Positions 8,734 through 16,263 of a stretch of DNA of 64,000 bases are shown here, piece by piece. The stretch's first letter is position 1. Each line of letters opens with the position of its first letter. The DNA comes from VXNF01 sp965116465 (GTDB taxonomy: Bacteria > Actinomycetota > Acidimicrobiia > Acidimicrobiales > CATQHL01), in the NCBI GenBank assembly GCA_965116465.1, contig OZ220687.1, forward strand, positions 2,108,001-2,172,000, in the 5' to 3' direction. The notes below the pieces were generated by a model. The model did not search any database and had not been told where the DNA came from. It was given only the letters and a program-made list of their open reading frames with translations. The position numbers and the translations under genes are program-made.

Positions 8734-9522
8734 ATGGCACAGAGTCACGAAATCGAATACCGCGTCGGCGGTGACGACCTGCAATTCGTGGAGGTCTGGC
8801 TGGACCCCCACGAGACGGTGATCGGCGAGGCCGGCGCCATGATGTACATGAATCCCGGCATCACCTTCGAGGCCAAGATGGGCGACGGGGCCGACCCCGA
8901 CGAGGGGACGTGGAGCAAGCTCAAGTCGGCCGGCAAGCGGGCGCTTGCGCAGGAGTCCATCTTCCTCACGCACTTCACCAACATGGGGTCTGGGAAGTCC
9001 AGCGTGGCGTTCGCGGCGGAGTTCCCCGGCAAGATCGTCCCGGTGGACCTCACCGAGCACGGGGGACGCATCATCTGCCAGAAGGACGCCTTCCTGTGTG
9101 CCGCCCTGGGGACGAGGATCGACATCGCCTTCCAGCGCAAGATCGGCACCGGCCTGTTCGGCGGGGAGGGCTTCATCCTGCAGAGCCTCACCGGAGACGG
9201 CCTGGCGTTCCTGTCGGCGGGCGGCACCGTCATCCGGCGACAACTGAAAGGCGAGCAACTGCGTGTCGACACCGGCTGCATCGTCGGCTTCGAGCAGAGC
9301 ATCGACTACGGCATCGAGCGTGCCGGCAACCTCAAGTCCAGCATCTTCGGCGGCGAGGGCCTGTTCCTGGCCACCCTGTCGGGCCACGGCGCGGTGTGGC
9401 TGCAGTCGCTGCCGTTCTCCCGTCTCGCTGACCGCATCCTGGCCGCCGCCGCCCCCGTCCCCGGCGCCTCCAAGGGCGAGGGCTCGATGATCGGAGACCT
9501 CGCAAGAGCCTTCGAGCGCTGA
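8734..9522 (+). CDS. AIM24 / TIGR00266 family protein
   Basis: A 262-residue protein of the AIM24 family, which folds as a trimeric double beta-roll of unknown function. Family hallmarks are the opening VGGDDLQFVEVWLDPHETV, the glycine-rich FGGEGFILQSLTGDG segment and its repeat FGGEGLFLATLSGHG. Length is normal. ATG 8734 is preferred; an in-frame TTG at 8716 would add six residues. No functional link to neighbours is evident. Confidence 0.88.
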   Translation: MAQSHEIEYRVGGDDLQFVEVWLDPHETVIGEAGAMMYMNPGITFEAKMGDGADPDEGTWSKLKSAGKRALAQESIFLTHFTNMGSGKSSVAFAAEFPGKIVPVDLTEHGGRIICQKDAFLCAALGTRIDIAFQRKIGTGLFGGEGFILQSLTGDGLAFLSAGGTVIRRQLKGEQLRVDTGCIVGFEQSIDYGIERAGNLKSSIFGGEGLFLATLSGHGAVWLQSLPFSRLADRILAAAAPVPGASKGEGSMIGDLARAFER

Positions 9523-9563
9523 CCACCGGGCGGTAGCGAGCGTGCCGCCGCTGGGCGTTGGGG

Positions 9564-9854
9564 TTACGCGACCTCCGCGCCCGCTCGAGTGGCCGAGCCC
9601 GCCGCTCCGCCGGTCCGGACATCATCGGCGGTTGGGATTTCGTCGGCCAGCTCGGGGAAACCGATCCCGAGATGGCCTTCGATGCGCGCCACACTCACCC
9701 GCACCGCGGTGATGTCGGTGCTCTGGCCGTCCACCTTCGCATCCAGGCGTCGCAACTCGCGGAGCAGGAACCCGAATGCGGCGAAGACGGCGGCGAGAAT
9801 CGTGGCAGTGATCGACACCGCGGTGATGATGAGTTCCAGGCTGGTCGCTTCCAT
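9564..9854 (-). CDS. Small membrane protein, cassette copy 1
   Basis: A 96-residue protein with one N-terminal membrane helix (about residues 6-30, LELIITAVSITATILAAVFA), a short basic helix RELRRLDAK, and the signature VSVARIEGHLGIGFPE, then a low-complexity tail. It belongs to a local family of three with 10651-10968 and 17758-18030. All share the same N-terminal frame and the motif ARIEGHLxIGFP. The start MEATS is fixed by alignment of the three copies and by the upstream GGGAGG. Function unknown; a signal-anchor protein with a cytosolic coiled-coil is what can be seen. Confidence 0.75.
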   Translation of the reverse strand: MEATSLELIITAVSITATILAAVFAAFGFLLRELRRLDAKVDGQSTDITAVRVSVARIEGHLGIGFPELADEIPTADDVRTGGAAGSATRAGAEVA

Positions 9855-9872
9855 TACGTCACTTCCCTCCCT

Positions 9873-9924
9873 GGCAGGACCTGCCGGGTTGGTTCTCTCA
9901 GGGGGAAGCTTTCAGGGCAGCGTA
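9873..9924 (-). promoter_or_regulatory. Conserved leader of cassette copy 1: hairpin and -10 box
   Basis: In the sense (minus) direction the order is a -10-like TACGCT (9919-9924), the element CTTCCCCCTGA, the inverted repeat GGCAGG T CCTGCC (9873-9885), and an AGGGAGG ribosome site. The same order precedes the other two copies, with different stem sequences that still pair. Confidence 0.6.
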
Positions 9925-9974
9925 TCATCTGCGGAATCGCTCGGGTCGTGCCCCGGCGGCCCGGCCGGCGATCC

Positions 9975-10040
9975 TCAGACGACGCTGACGTCGATGGAGT
10001 GCCAGCCGGTTGCGCCGTCGGGTGCCGGTGAGCGGATCTC
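9975..10040 (-). pseudogene. Duplicated 3' end fragment of the molybdopterin oxidase gene
   Basis: These 66 bases encode, in frame and with the stop, the last 21 residues of the oxidase at 18172-20313. By eye they differ from 18172-18237 at only three positions. Homology stops abruptly at about 10040, seven bases before the stop codon of the next gene. The rest of the oxidase gene is absent, so this is a remnant of a segmental duplication that also carried the adjacent small membrane-protein gene. Confidence 0.85.
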
Positions 10041-10046
10041 GAAGAT

Positions 10047-10505
10047 CTAGTCCGGGTTGATGGCGACCGTCTCGATCACGAGTTGCCAGCCCTCTGCCTC
10101 TCCCCAGACCCGCCGAGACTCGAGTGGCCGGGTGAGGGACTGCACCGCGAGCATCACGTCCCGCGCCGCGAACAGTTCCCCGTTCACCTCGGTGTCGTCG
10201 ATCCCGACCCACGCAGCGATGATGTCGTCAGCCTCGGGGCACCGCTCCGTATACGGGCCATTGCACTCGTGGCCCGCGGCCCGGGCGACCGCGCGTGCCG
10301 CGGGGCCGAGCAGCCCGATGATCGCTTCGGTCGGAACCGACGCGTACGCCAATCCGTCCGGCGGCCACGTCGGCACCCACGCGTTGGGGCCGTCGAGCGT
10401 GCCGATGATGGCTTCGGTGTCGGGGCGCTCGAGGCGTACCAGAACCGTCAACCTGATGTGATCGTCGGTGGTGCCGAGATACCGGAGCAGTTCATCGTCT
10501 GTCAT
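10047..10505 (-). CDS. Hypothetical protein
   Basis: A 152-residue acidic, soluble-looking protein of unknown family. The chosen start is MTDDELLRYLG; the frame is open further upstream but encodes Arg/Pro-rich shadow sequence. It includes two similar segments, DTEAIIGTLDGP and PTEAIIGLLGP, hinting at an internal repeat, and one CNGPYTERC cysteine pair. It sits between cassette copies 1 and 2. I do not recognise it. Confidence 0.55.
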   Translation of the reverse strand: MTDDELLRYLGTTDDHIRLTVLVRLERPDTEAIIGTLDGPNAWVPTWPPDGLAYASVPTEAIIGLLGPAARAVARAAGHECNGPYTERCPEADDIIAAWVGIDDTEVNGELFAARDVMLAVQSLTRPLESRRVWGEAEGWQLVIETVAINPD

Positions 10506-10650
10506 CGCAAACCTTTCACGTAGAACTATCGAACCGGAACGTGTGCGGACGCGGGCGCCGCGTCGACGGGGTCGCCGCTGTCGGAGCGGCGACGACGGAT
10601 TCGACGGTGTCGGGTAGCGGGCCGGCCCTGCGCGGTCCCCGAGCGGCCGG

Positions 10651-10968
10651 TCAGGCGGCGCGCTCGGGCGGTTCGTCGTCCGCTCGCTGCTCGCCGTGGG
10701 CCGGGAACCCAATGCCGAGGTGGCCCTCGATGCGGGCCACGCTCACCTGCACCGAGGTGAGAACCGTGCGAAGCCCGTCGAACTTGCCGTCGAACTTCTT
10801 CTCGATGCGCTTGAACTCACCGTCGAATTCCTTCTCGATGCGCTCGAACTTGTCCTCCACCTTCGCGTCCAGGCGTCGCAGATCGCGGTGCAGGAACCCG
10901 AAGGCGGCGAGGATCGTGCCGGTGATCGAGACCGCGGTGATGATGAGTTCCAGGTTGCCGGATTCCAT
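10651..10968 (-). CDS. Small membrane protein, cassette copy 2
   Basis: A 105-residue paralogue of the 9564 and 17758 genes. It has the same N-terminal membrane helix (LELIITAVSITGTILAAFG) and the C-terminal motif VSVARIEGHLGIGFP. Between them it carries a longer charged coiled-coil made of near-repeats such as KFERIEKEFDGEFKRIEKK, so the cytosolic stalk is longer than in the other copies. Start MESGN is set by alignment; an upstream in-frame ATG lies inside the conserved leader and is less likely. Function unknown. Confidence 0.75.
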   Translation of the reverse strand: MESGNLELIITAVSITGTILAAFGFLHRDLRRLDAKVEDKFERIEKEFDGEFKRIEKKFDGKFDGLRTVLTSVQVSVARIEGHLGIGFPAHGEQRADDEPPERAA

Positions 10969-10986
10969 TGCGTTACTTGCCTCCCT

Positions 10987-11036
10987 GGCACGACCTGCCG
11001 GATGGTTCATTCAGGGGGAAGTTCCACTGGAGCGTA
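10987..11036 (-). promoter_or_regulatory. Conserved leader of cassette copy 2: hairpin and -10 box
   Basis: Sense order: TACGCT (11031-11036), CTTCCCCCTGA, inverted repeat GGCA-GGTCG-TGCC (10987-10999), AGGGAGG. The stem is shorter than in copies 1 and 3. Confidence 0.55.
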
Positions 11037-11119
11037 GCATCGACGGAGGGAATTCACCGGTCCGCCTCGAGTGATCGGCACGACCGTCCGCTTCTCGGGG
11101 TCTGGGTAGGCTCGCCTGC

Positions 11120-11167
11120 ATGGATGCCGCCGGGGTGAAGGACCTCGTTCGTGCCGAGATCGAATGA
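11120..11167 (+). CDS. Possible leaderless 15-codon ORF upstream of the carboxylesterase
   Basis: A -10-like TAGGCT at 11107-11112 ends seven bases before ATG 11120, the spacing of a leaderless actinobacterial start. The 15-codon frame ends with a TGA overlapping an in-frame ATG (11164) of the esterase gene. It may be a coupling uORF or the decayed start of another gene. Weak evidence. Confidence 0.3.
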   Translation: MDAAGVKDLVRAEIE

Positions 11168-11190
11168 ACAGCACAGGAGCGTGCCGCGCC

Positions 11191-11826
11191 ATGTCACTGA
11201 CCCAGTACCGGATTGACCGCGACGGTGCCGACCGTCTCCTCTTCCTCATGCACGGCTACACCGCCGAGCAGCACCACCTCGCGTCGTATGTGCCGTTGGT
11301 CGACCCGGACGAGCGCTTCACTGCGATCGCGCCGCGAGGGCCGATCGACATGCCCGACGGCGACGGCGCGGGCTGGTGGTCCATCAACCTCGACACCTTC
11401 GAATCCGACCTCTCACAGTTCGTGCCGTCGCTCGAGATGCTCGAGTCGTTCATCGCGGATGAGGCGGACAAGGCAGGCGTGCCACTCGAGCGGTGCATCG
11501 TGGGCGGGTTCAGCCAGGGCGGCTACCTGTCGCTGGCGCTCGCCGGCAGACCTGGTGCGCCCGGCTACGCCGGCGTGTGGGCCATCTGCTGCGGCCTTCC
11601 GGGCGCACCGGGACTGGACCTCGACCTGACCGACGGCAACGGTCGACCGGCGCTGTTCCAGTGGGGAACCCGCGACGTCTTCATCGGCCCGGACAAGCCC
11701 AAAGAGGTCATCGCAGCCCTCGCCGATGGCGGCTGGGACCTGCGACATCACGCCTACGACATGGCTCACAGCCAGACCATCGAAATGATGATCGACGCCC
11801 GCGAGTGGCTCGCCGGGGTCCTCTGA
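11191..11826 (+). CDS. Alpha/beta hydrolase, carboxylesterase/phospholipase (YpfH-like)
   Basis: A 211-residue serine esterase of the acyl-protein-thioesterase/YpfH group. The nucleophile Ser108 lies in GGFSQGG, the acid Asp162 in GTRDVF and the base His193 in DMAHSQT. The oxyanion strand LLFLMHGYTAE is near the N-terminus. ATG 11191 has AGGAG 11 bases upstream; an alternative ATG at 11164 would add nine residues and be coupled to the small ORF before it. Soluble; substrate unknown. Confidence 0.85.
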   Translation: MSLTQYRIDRDGADRLLFLMHGYTAEQHHLASYVPLVDPDERFTAIAPRGPIDMPDGDGAGWWSINLDTFESDLSQFVPSLEMLESFIADEADKAGVPLERCIVGGFSQGGYLSLALAGRPGAPGYAGVWAICCGLPGAPGLDLDLTDGNGRPALFQWGTRDVFIGPDKPKEVIAALADGGWDLRHHAYDMAHSQTIEMMIDAREWLAGVL

Positions 11827-11953
11827 ACCCACCCGGCCGGCCGGGCGGCGACGTCTCCAACAGGCACCGGAGTTCCGTCCCCGAGGCCGTGCGCGGCAGC
11901 GGCGGCGCGGCCCAGGCCGCGGGTCTGAGGCACAGGGACAACTGACCTGGCGC

Positions 11954-12976
11954 TCAGAGAGCAAGTTTGACGAGGCTTCCGTCGGCCCGTCCGACCAGCA
12001 GGCTGTCCTCGTCGGCCCACCGGAGGCGACTGGTCGCGGCATCGGACTCGATTGCAGTCACCGGCGACAGGTCCCTACCGGCACGGGTCGGGGCAGCCCA
12101 CACGATGGTGCGGCCATCCCCTCCGCCCGTTGCGACGGACCTGCCGGAAGGGTCCCAGGCGACGTCCTCGATGTGGTTGTCGTGACCGGAGGCAACTGCC
12201 GGCTCCGTGCCGGCGGGCCCCCTTCCGCCGAAGTCCCAGACGGTGAGCTCTTCGAGGCACGCAACCGCGAGCCAGCGGCTGTCGTGGCGGAACCCGAGTC
12301 GCTCGATCTTGGCCGGATAGCCGGACATCGCGAGGTCCCGACCGCTCCAGAGCCGCCACAGATGTACGGTCGCGTCCTGGGCGCCGGCGCAGGCCCACGA
12401 TCCGTCGGGAGACATCACCAGCGCAAGCAGCGACCCTTTCCAGTCGAAGCGACGTCGACGGCCGGTCCGTGGTCCCACGACATCGTGCCAACCAATGCCG
12501 CCGTATGCGGTCGCACCGACGCGGGTGCCGTCGGTTGACCAGGCGACCGACGTCACCGTCGAGGGTTGATCGTCGAAATTGTGGAGAACCGCGCCGTCCT
12601 GGTCGGCAATGAGAAGGTGCCGGCCGGCCCCGATCGCAAGCACGGGTGCGGCCGGCGACCAGGCCTGTGCCGTCACCCAGGCCGACGTGGTAACGACGCC
12701 CTGAGCGGCTCCGGTGTGGTCATAGATCCGCACAAGCCCGTCCTGACCCCCGACCGCGACACGGCTGCCGTCGGATGACCAGGCAGCGCTCAACACTCCC
12801 ATCTCGTGCCGTCCCAGCGCGATGGCCGAGCCGTCGTCGATGTCGATGAGGGCGGCGTCGCCACCCAGGGACCCGATCACGGCCTGGCCGCGGTCCCGAT
12901 GGACCTCGAGGACCTGCACGTAGTCGTCGAGGTCCACCCGCCATTTTGGGACGGGTGTTGTCCCGGTTTCGGTCAT
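11954..12976 (-). CDS. WD40-repeat beta-propeller protein
   Basis: A 340-residue cytosolic propeller with repeated WD-type blades, for example SAAWSSDGSRVAVGGQDG, SVAWSTDGTRVGATAYGG and DVAWDPSGRSVATGGGDG, about seven in total. It has no signal peptide. Its ATG overlaps the stop of the COG0523 GTPase gene (ATGA), so the two are made together. In other genomes WD40 proteins also neighbour zinc-related COG0523 GTPases (from memory), which suggests a scaffold or client role in metal handling. Confidence 0.85.
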   Translation of the reverse strand: MTETGTTPVPKWRVDLDDYVQVLEVHRDRGQAVIGSLGGDAALIDIDDGSAIALGRHEMGVLSAAWSSDGSRVAVGGQDGLVRIYDHTGAAQGVVTTSAWVTAQAWSPAAPVLAIGAGRHLLIADQDGAVLHNFDDQPSTVTSVAWSTDGTRVGATAYGGIGWHDVVGPRTGRRRRFDWKGSLLALVMSPDGSWACAGAQDATVHLWRLWSGRDLAMSGYPAKIERLGFRHDSRWLAVACLEELTVWDFGGRGPAGTEPAVASGHDNHIEDVAWDPSGRSVATGGGDGRTIVWAAPTRAGRDLSPVTAIESDAATSRLRWADEDSLLVGRADGSLVKLAL

Positions 12977-13956
12977 ACCAGGCAGGACCTGAAGCCGGCC
13001 TCCAGTGATGCTCGGTCGAGGTTGCGTCCGATGAACACAAGACGGTTGCGTCGTTCCTCGCCGTCTCCCCACGTCCCTTGGGCCCGGCCGTCGAGCAGCA
13101 TGTGGACGCCCTGGAACACATACCGCTCATCCCAGCCGGCAATCGACAGGATGCCCTTCGAGCGGAAGATGTCGGTCCCCTTCGTACGCAGGAGATCGCT
13201 CAGCCATTCACCTATCCGGTCGAGATCGAGGTCGCCATCGGCCTCGATCCCAACCGATGTCACGCTGAGGTCGTGCTGATGCTCGGCATCGGGGTCGAGG
13301 AACTCGGGGTCGTCGGTCAGCACACGCTCGAGCGAGAACGCGCCGACCTCGAGGATGGCGTCAAGGTCGACCTTTCCGTACTGGGTCCGGATGATGGGCG
13401 CGAGTGCGTTGATCTGCCGGATGCGGGACTCCACATCGTCCAACTCGCTGATGTCGGCGAGGTCGGTCTTGTTGAGCACGACCCGATCGGCGAACGCCAG
13501 TTGTTCGACAGCTTCGTTCTCGACCCCTTCGGGCTTCTCCTCGTCCAAATGCGGAACCAGGTGTTTGGCGTCGACCACCGTGACAATCGCGTCGAGCCGC
13601 AATTGGGCTGCCATCTCATCGTCGACGAAGAACGTCTGAGCCACCGGTGCGGGGTCAGCCAGCCCCGTCGTCTCGATGAGGATCTGGTCGAACCGATCCT
13701 TGCGCCGCATCAGATTGCCAAGAATGCGGATCAGATCGCCTCTAACGGTGCAGCAGATGCAACCGTTGTTCATCTCGAAGATCTCTTCCTCGGCATCGAG
13801 GACGATGGCATCGTCTATCCCGACCTCGCCGAACTCGTTCTCGATCACCGCGATCCGCTTGCCGTGCTGCTCGGTGAGGATGTGATTCAACAGCGTCGTC
13901 TTGCCCGCACCGAGAAAGCCCGTAAGTACCGTCACAGGAACTCGCTCATTACCCAT
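12973..13956 (-). CDS. COG0523 (CobW-type) metallochaperone GTPase
   Basis: A 327-residue G3E GTPase. Visible are Walker A GFLGAGKTT (residues 13-21), the metal-binding CICC motif (66-69, in NNGCICCTV), switch region ETTGLADP and the base-specificity motif NKTD. A His-bearing stretch (DPDAEHQHD) precedes the C-terminal CobW_C domain. Such proteins insert or allocate Zn or Co, and many are induced under zinc starvation. Start MGNERV is chosen because the frame upstream runs into the regulatory gap. It is divergent from the ABC importer, with a Fur-type operator between. Confidence 0.9.
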   Translation of the reverse strand: MGNERVPVTVLTGFLGAGKTTLLNHILTEQHGKRIAVIENEFGEVGIDDAIVLDAEEEIFEMNNGCICCTVRGDLIRILGNLMRRKDRFDQILIETTGLADPAPVAQTFFVDDEMAAQLRLDAIVTVVDAKHLVPHLDEEKPEGVENEAVEQLAFADRVVLNKTDLADISELDDVESRIRQINALAPIIRTQYGKVDLDAILEVGAFSLERVLTDDPEFLDPDAEHQHDLSVTSVGIEADGDLDLDRIGEWLSDLLRTKGTDIFRSKGILSIAGWDERYVFQGVHMLLDGRAQGTWGDGEERRNRLVFIGRNLDRASLEAGFRSCLV

Positions 13957-13969
13957 GACGTAGACGATA

Positions 13970-13992
13970 CTGATTCCTATTCTCAATTCCAC
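13970..13992. promoter_or_regulatory. Degenerate second Fur/Zur-like half-sites
   Basis: CTGATTCCTATT and CTCAATTCC resemble the CTCATTCCTATC arm of the strong operator at 14065-14089 and lie just upstream of the GTPase start. They could let the same repressor control the minus-strand operon. Match by eye only. Confidence 0.35.
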
Positions 13993-14064
13993 AGGGCCGC
14001 CGACAGGCTTTCGTGGCGGTCGAGTGTTGTTCTTGCCCGTTGGTTGGGAAAGAGTCGGCAGGGT

Positions 14065-14089
14065 GATAGGAATGAGTCTCATTCCTATC
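14065..14089. promoter_or_regulatory. Perfect 25-bp palindromic Fur-family operator
   Basis: Two 12-bp arms, GATAGGAATGAG and CTCATTCCTATC, are separated by a single T. The core AATGA-N3-TCATT resembles actinobacterial Zur/Fur boxes. It ends 10 bases before the permease start, so bound repressor would block transcription or initiation. The Fur-family gene at 17126 closes the same cluster. Confidence 0.75.
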
Positions 14090-14099
14090 GGAGTCGGTC

Positions 14100-15155
14100 A
14101 TGTCGCTTCTTCAGGCTTGGAATCAACAGCAGTGGAGTCGCCGGTCCACGCTCGTTGGCCTCGCGCTGCTGACTGTCCTGTCGATGATCGCCGCCGTCGG
14201 GCTCGGCCCGGTCGGGGTGACGCCTCCAACGGTCTTGCGGATCATCGGTCACCACACGATCGGAGTGCCCGAGGTCGTGAACTGGGCGAGAACCGACGAC
14301 GCAATTATCTGGGAGGTGCGCCTGCCGCGGGTGCTGCTCGGCGCGATTGTAGGCACGGCCCTCGGCGTCGCCGGCGTGACCCTGCAGGCTCTGGTTCGCA
14401 ACCCGCTGGCCGAGCCGTACATCCTCGGCGTGAGTTCGGGGGCTTCCACTGGCGCGGCCGCGGCGATCCTGTTCGGGGTCGGCTCCGGGCTGGGGGCGGA
14501 GTCGGTGTCTCTCATGGCATTCCTGGGAGCCCTCGGCGCCCTCGCCCTTGTGCTGGCACTGGCGCGGTCGACCGGTCGGATCACGCCCTCGCGGATGATC
14601 GTGGCCGGGGTGGCCGTCGGGTACCTGCTGAGCGCCACCACCAGCCTGCTGATCCTCTTCGCCGACAGCGCCGAAGGGGCCCGGGCGGTCATGTTCTGGC
14701 TCCTCGGGTCGCTTGCGAACGCGGACTGGTCAACGCTGCCGATCGGCTATTTCGGCATGGGTGCCGGCATGGTCCTCATGTACTGGTGGCGTCGCCGGCT
14801 CGACCTGCTCGCACTCGGCGACGAGACCGCGATGGCGAGCGGCGTCGATCCCGGGCGCACCCGAATGGTGCTCGTGGTGGTGGTGGCACTGTGCGTCGGC
14901 TTCGCCGTGTCGCTGTCGGGGGGTATCGGATTCGTCGGTCTCGCAGCCCCTCACATCGCTCGCCGAATCGTCGGTCCGATCCACCGCCACCTCGTCCCGG
15001 CGTCCGCCGCTCTTGGCGCCATCATCCTCGTCTGGGCCGACGTCGCGGCCCGCATGGTCCTACAGCCCCGCGAGTTGCCGATCGGCGTCGTCACCGGGGT
15101 GCTCGGTGCGCCGGTCCTTGTCGCACTCGTCCGAAAGCTTCCTCACAACACCTGA
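14100..15155 (+). CDS. FecCD/BtuC-family ABC transporter permease
   Basis: A 351-residue integral membrane protein with about ten helices, typical of importers for siderophores, haem, cobalamin or other metal chelates. Family hallmarks are RLPRVLLGAIVGTALGVAGV near the N-terminus, the GVSSGAS segment and GGIGFVGLAAPHIAR, the coupling region to the ATPase. ATG 14100 follows the palindromic operator. It is first in an operon with a binding lipoprotein and ATPase. Regulator and GTPase context favours a metal (Zn, Co or Fe chelate) substrate. Confidence 0.92.
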   Translation: MSLLQAWNQQQWSRRSTLVGLALLTVLSMIAAVGLGPVGVTPPTVLRIIGHHTIGVPEVVNWARTDDAIIWEVRLPRVLLGAIVGTALGVAGVTLQALVRNPLAEPYILGVSSGASTGAAAAILFGVGSGLGAESVSLMAFLGALGALALVLALARSTGRITPSRMIVAGVAVGYLLSATTSLLILFADSAEGARAVMFWLLGSLANADWSTLPIGYFGMGAGMVLMYWWRRRLDLLALGDETAMASGVDPGRTRMVLVVVVALCVGFAVSLSGGIGFVGLAAPHIARRIVGPIHRHLVPASAALGAIILVWADVAARMVLQPRELPIGVVTGVLGAPVLVALVRKLPHNT

Positions 15156-15230
15156 GCGCGACCGCGCTTGCCGAATGAAACCCCATGCACCACTTGTCCC
15201 CCCCAAACCACAACTGAGCGCGACCGCGCT
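15155..15230 (+). repeat. Duplicated hairpin between permease and binding-protein genes
   Basis: The sequence CTGAGCGCGACCGCGCT occurs twice, with stems AGCGCG-AC-CGCGCT at 15155-15168 and 15217-15230. The first overlaps the permease stop codon and the second lies just before the GAAAGGA ribosome site of the lipoprotein gene. They may tune relative expression of the two genes or stabilise mRNA ends. Confidence 0.65.
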
Positions 15231-15245
15231 CGCGAAAGGAAAACC

Positions 15246-16256
15246 ATGAAACTGTCACTGTTCAGGCTGCATGCAGTCGTACTGCTTGTTGTCGTTGGTC
15301 TCGTGGCCTCGTCGTGCGGAGGCAGCGACCGCTCCGCAGGTGAGCCTGCCGAAAGCGACCAGGCAGCCACCGACGGATTCCCTCTGACCTTCACCAACTG
15401 CGACGACGAGTTCACCCTCGACTCGGCTCCTGAGCGGGTGTTGTTGATGGAGGCCGCTGCGCCGTCGCTGCTGTTCGCCGCCGGCGCCATGGACCGCGTG
15501 GTCGCTCGCATCGAGGACTTTCCCGAGGAGTACTACACCGCCGACGAAAAGGCCGTCCTCCGCGCCATCCCGGCATTGCTGGCCGAGGCCACCGCGACCG
15601 GCGGTGTCGAAGTCTCGGTCGAGGAGATCATCGCCTACGAGCCCGACATCGTCATCGGCTACGACACCGCAACGATCACTCACGACGCGCTCGCCGACGT
15701 CGGCATCCAGCTCTATGTCATGCCCCCGTTCTGCGACAACCCACCGGCGCCATCGTTCGAAAGCATCCTGGAGGAGGTCCGCTTCTACGGAGAACTCTTC
15801 GGCACGACTGAGATAGCCAACGCCGGCGCCGCCGCGTTGGAGGCTGCGGTGGCCACCGCAGCCGATGCGCCCGTCGCCGAGGGCAAGACCGCTGCCGCGC
15901 TCTATGTCAGCTCCGATGGCAGCGCCATCTACGCCTATTCCTCGCTCGGCATGGTGCATCCGCTGATGGAGGCCCTCGGCATGACCAACGTCTTCGCCGA
16001 GCTCAGCGAGCGAGTGCCGGAGGTCTCGATCGAAGAGGTCATCGGTCGCAACCCCGAGATCCTGGTCCTGCTCTATGACGACACTGGTCTCGCTCCCGCG
16101 GAGATCAGTGCGATGGTCACTGGACTTCCGGGCGCCGGCAGCATCACCGCGGTGGCCGAACGTGCTGTCTACCCGCTCCTGTTCAACTACGCCGAGCCTC
16201 CAACACCACTCGTCGTGGAGGGACTGTCAGTGCTCAGCACCCAGATCGCCGAGTGA
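15246..16256 (+). CDS. Metal-chelate ABC transporter substrate-binding lipoprotein
   Basis: A 336-residue class III (FecB/BtuF/HmuT-like) binding protein. The N-terminus is a lipoprotein signal (MKLSLFRLHAV, lipobox VASSC). Two lobes follow: LDSAPERVLLMEAAAPSLLFA and VSVEEIIAYEPDIVIGYD in the first, VSIEEVIGRNPEILVLLYDD in the second, joined by the usual long helix. The start is fixed by the signal peptide and GAAAGGA upstream. It delivers ligand to the 14100 permease. Which metal chelate is bound is unknown. Confidence 0.9.
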   Translation: MKLSLFRLHAVVLLVVVGLVASSCGGSDRSAGEPAESDQAATDGFPLTFTNCDDEFTLDSAPERVLLMEAAAPSLLFAAGAMDRVVARIEDFPEEYYTADEKAVLRAIPALLAEATATGGVEVSVEEIIAYEPDIVIGYDTATITHDALADVGIQLYVMPPFCDNPPAPSFESILEEVRFYGELFGTTEIANAGAAALEAAVATAADAPVAEGKTAAALYVSSDGSAIYAYSSLGMVHPLMEALGMTNVFAELSERVPEVSIEEVIGRNPEILVLLYDDTGLAPAEISAMVTGLPGAGSITAVAERAVYPLLFNYAEPPTPLVVEGLSVLSTQIAE

Positions 16257-16263
16257 CGATCTC

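Noticed and set aside
10541..11074. A 177-codon plus-strand frame opposite cassette copy 2
   Set aside because: It is antisense to the paralogous small gene whose frame is conserved in three copies; composition is Ser/Arg-rich shadow.
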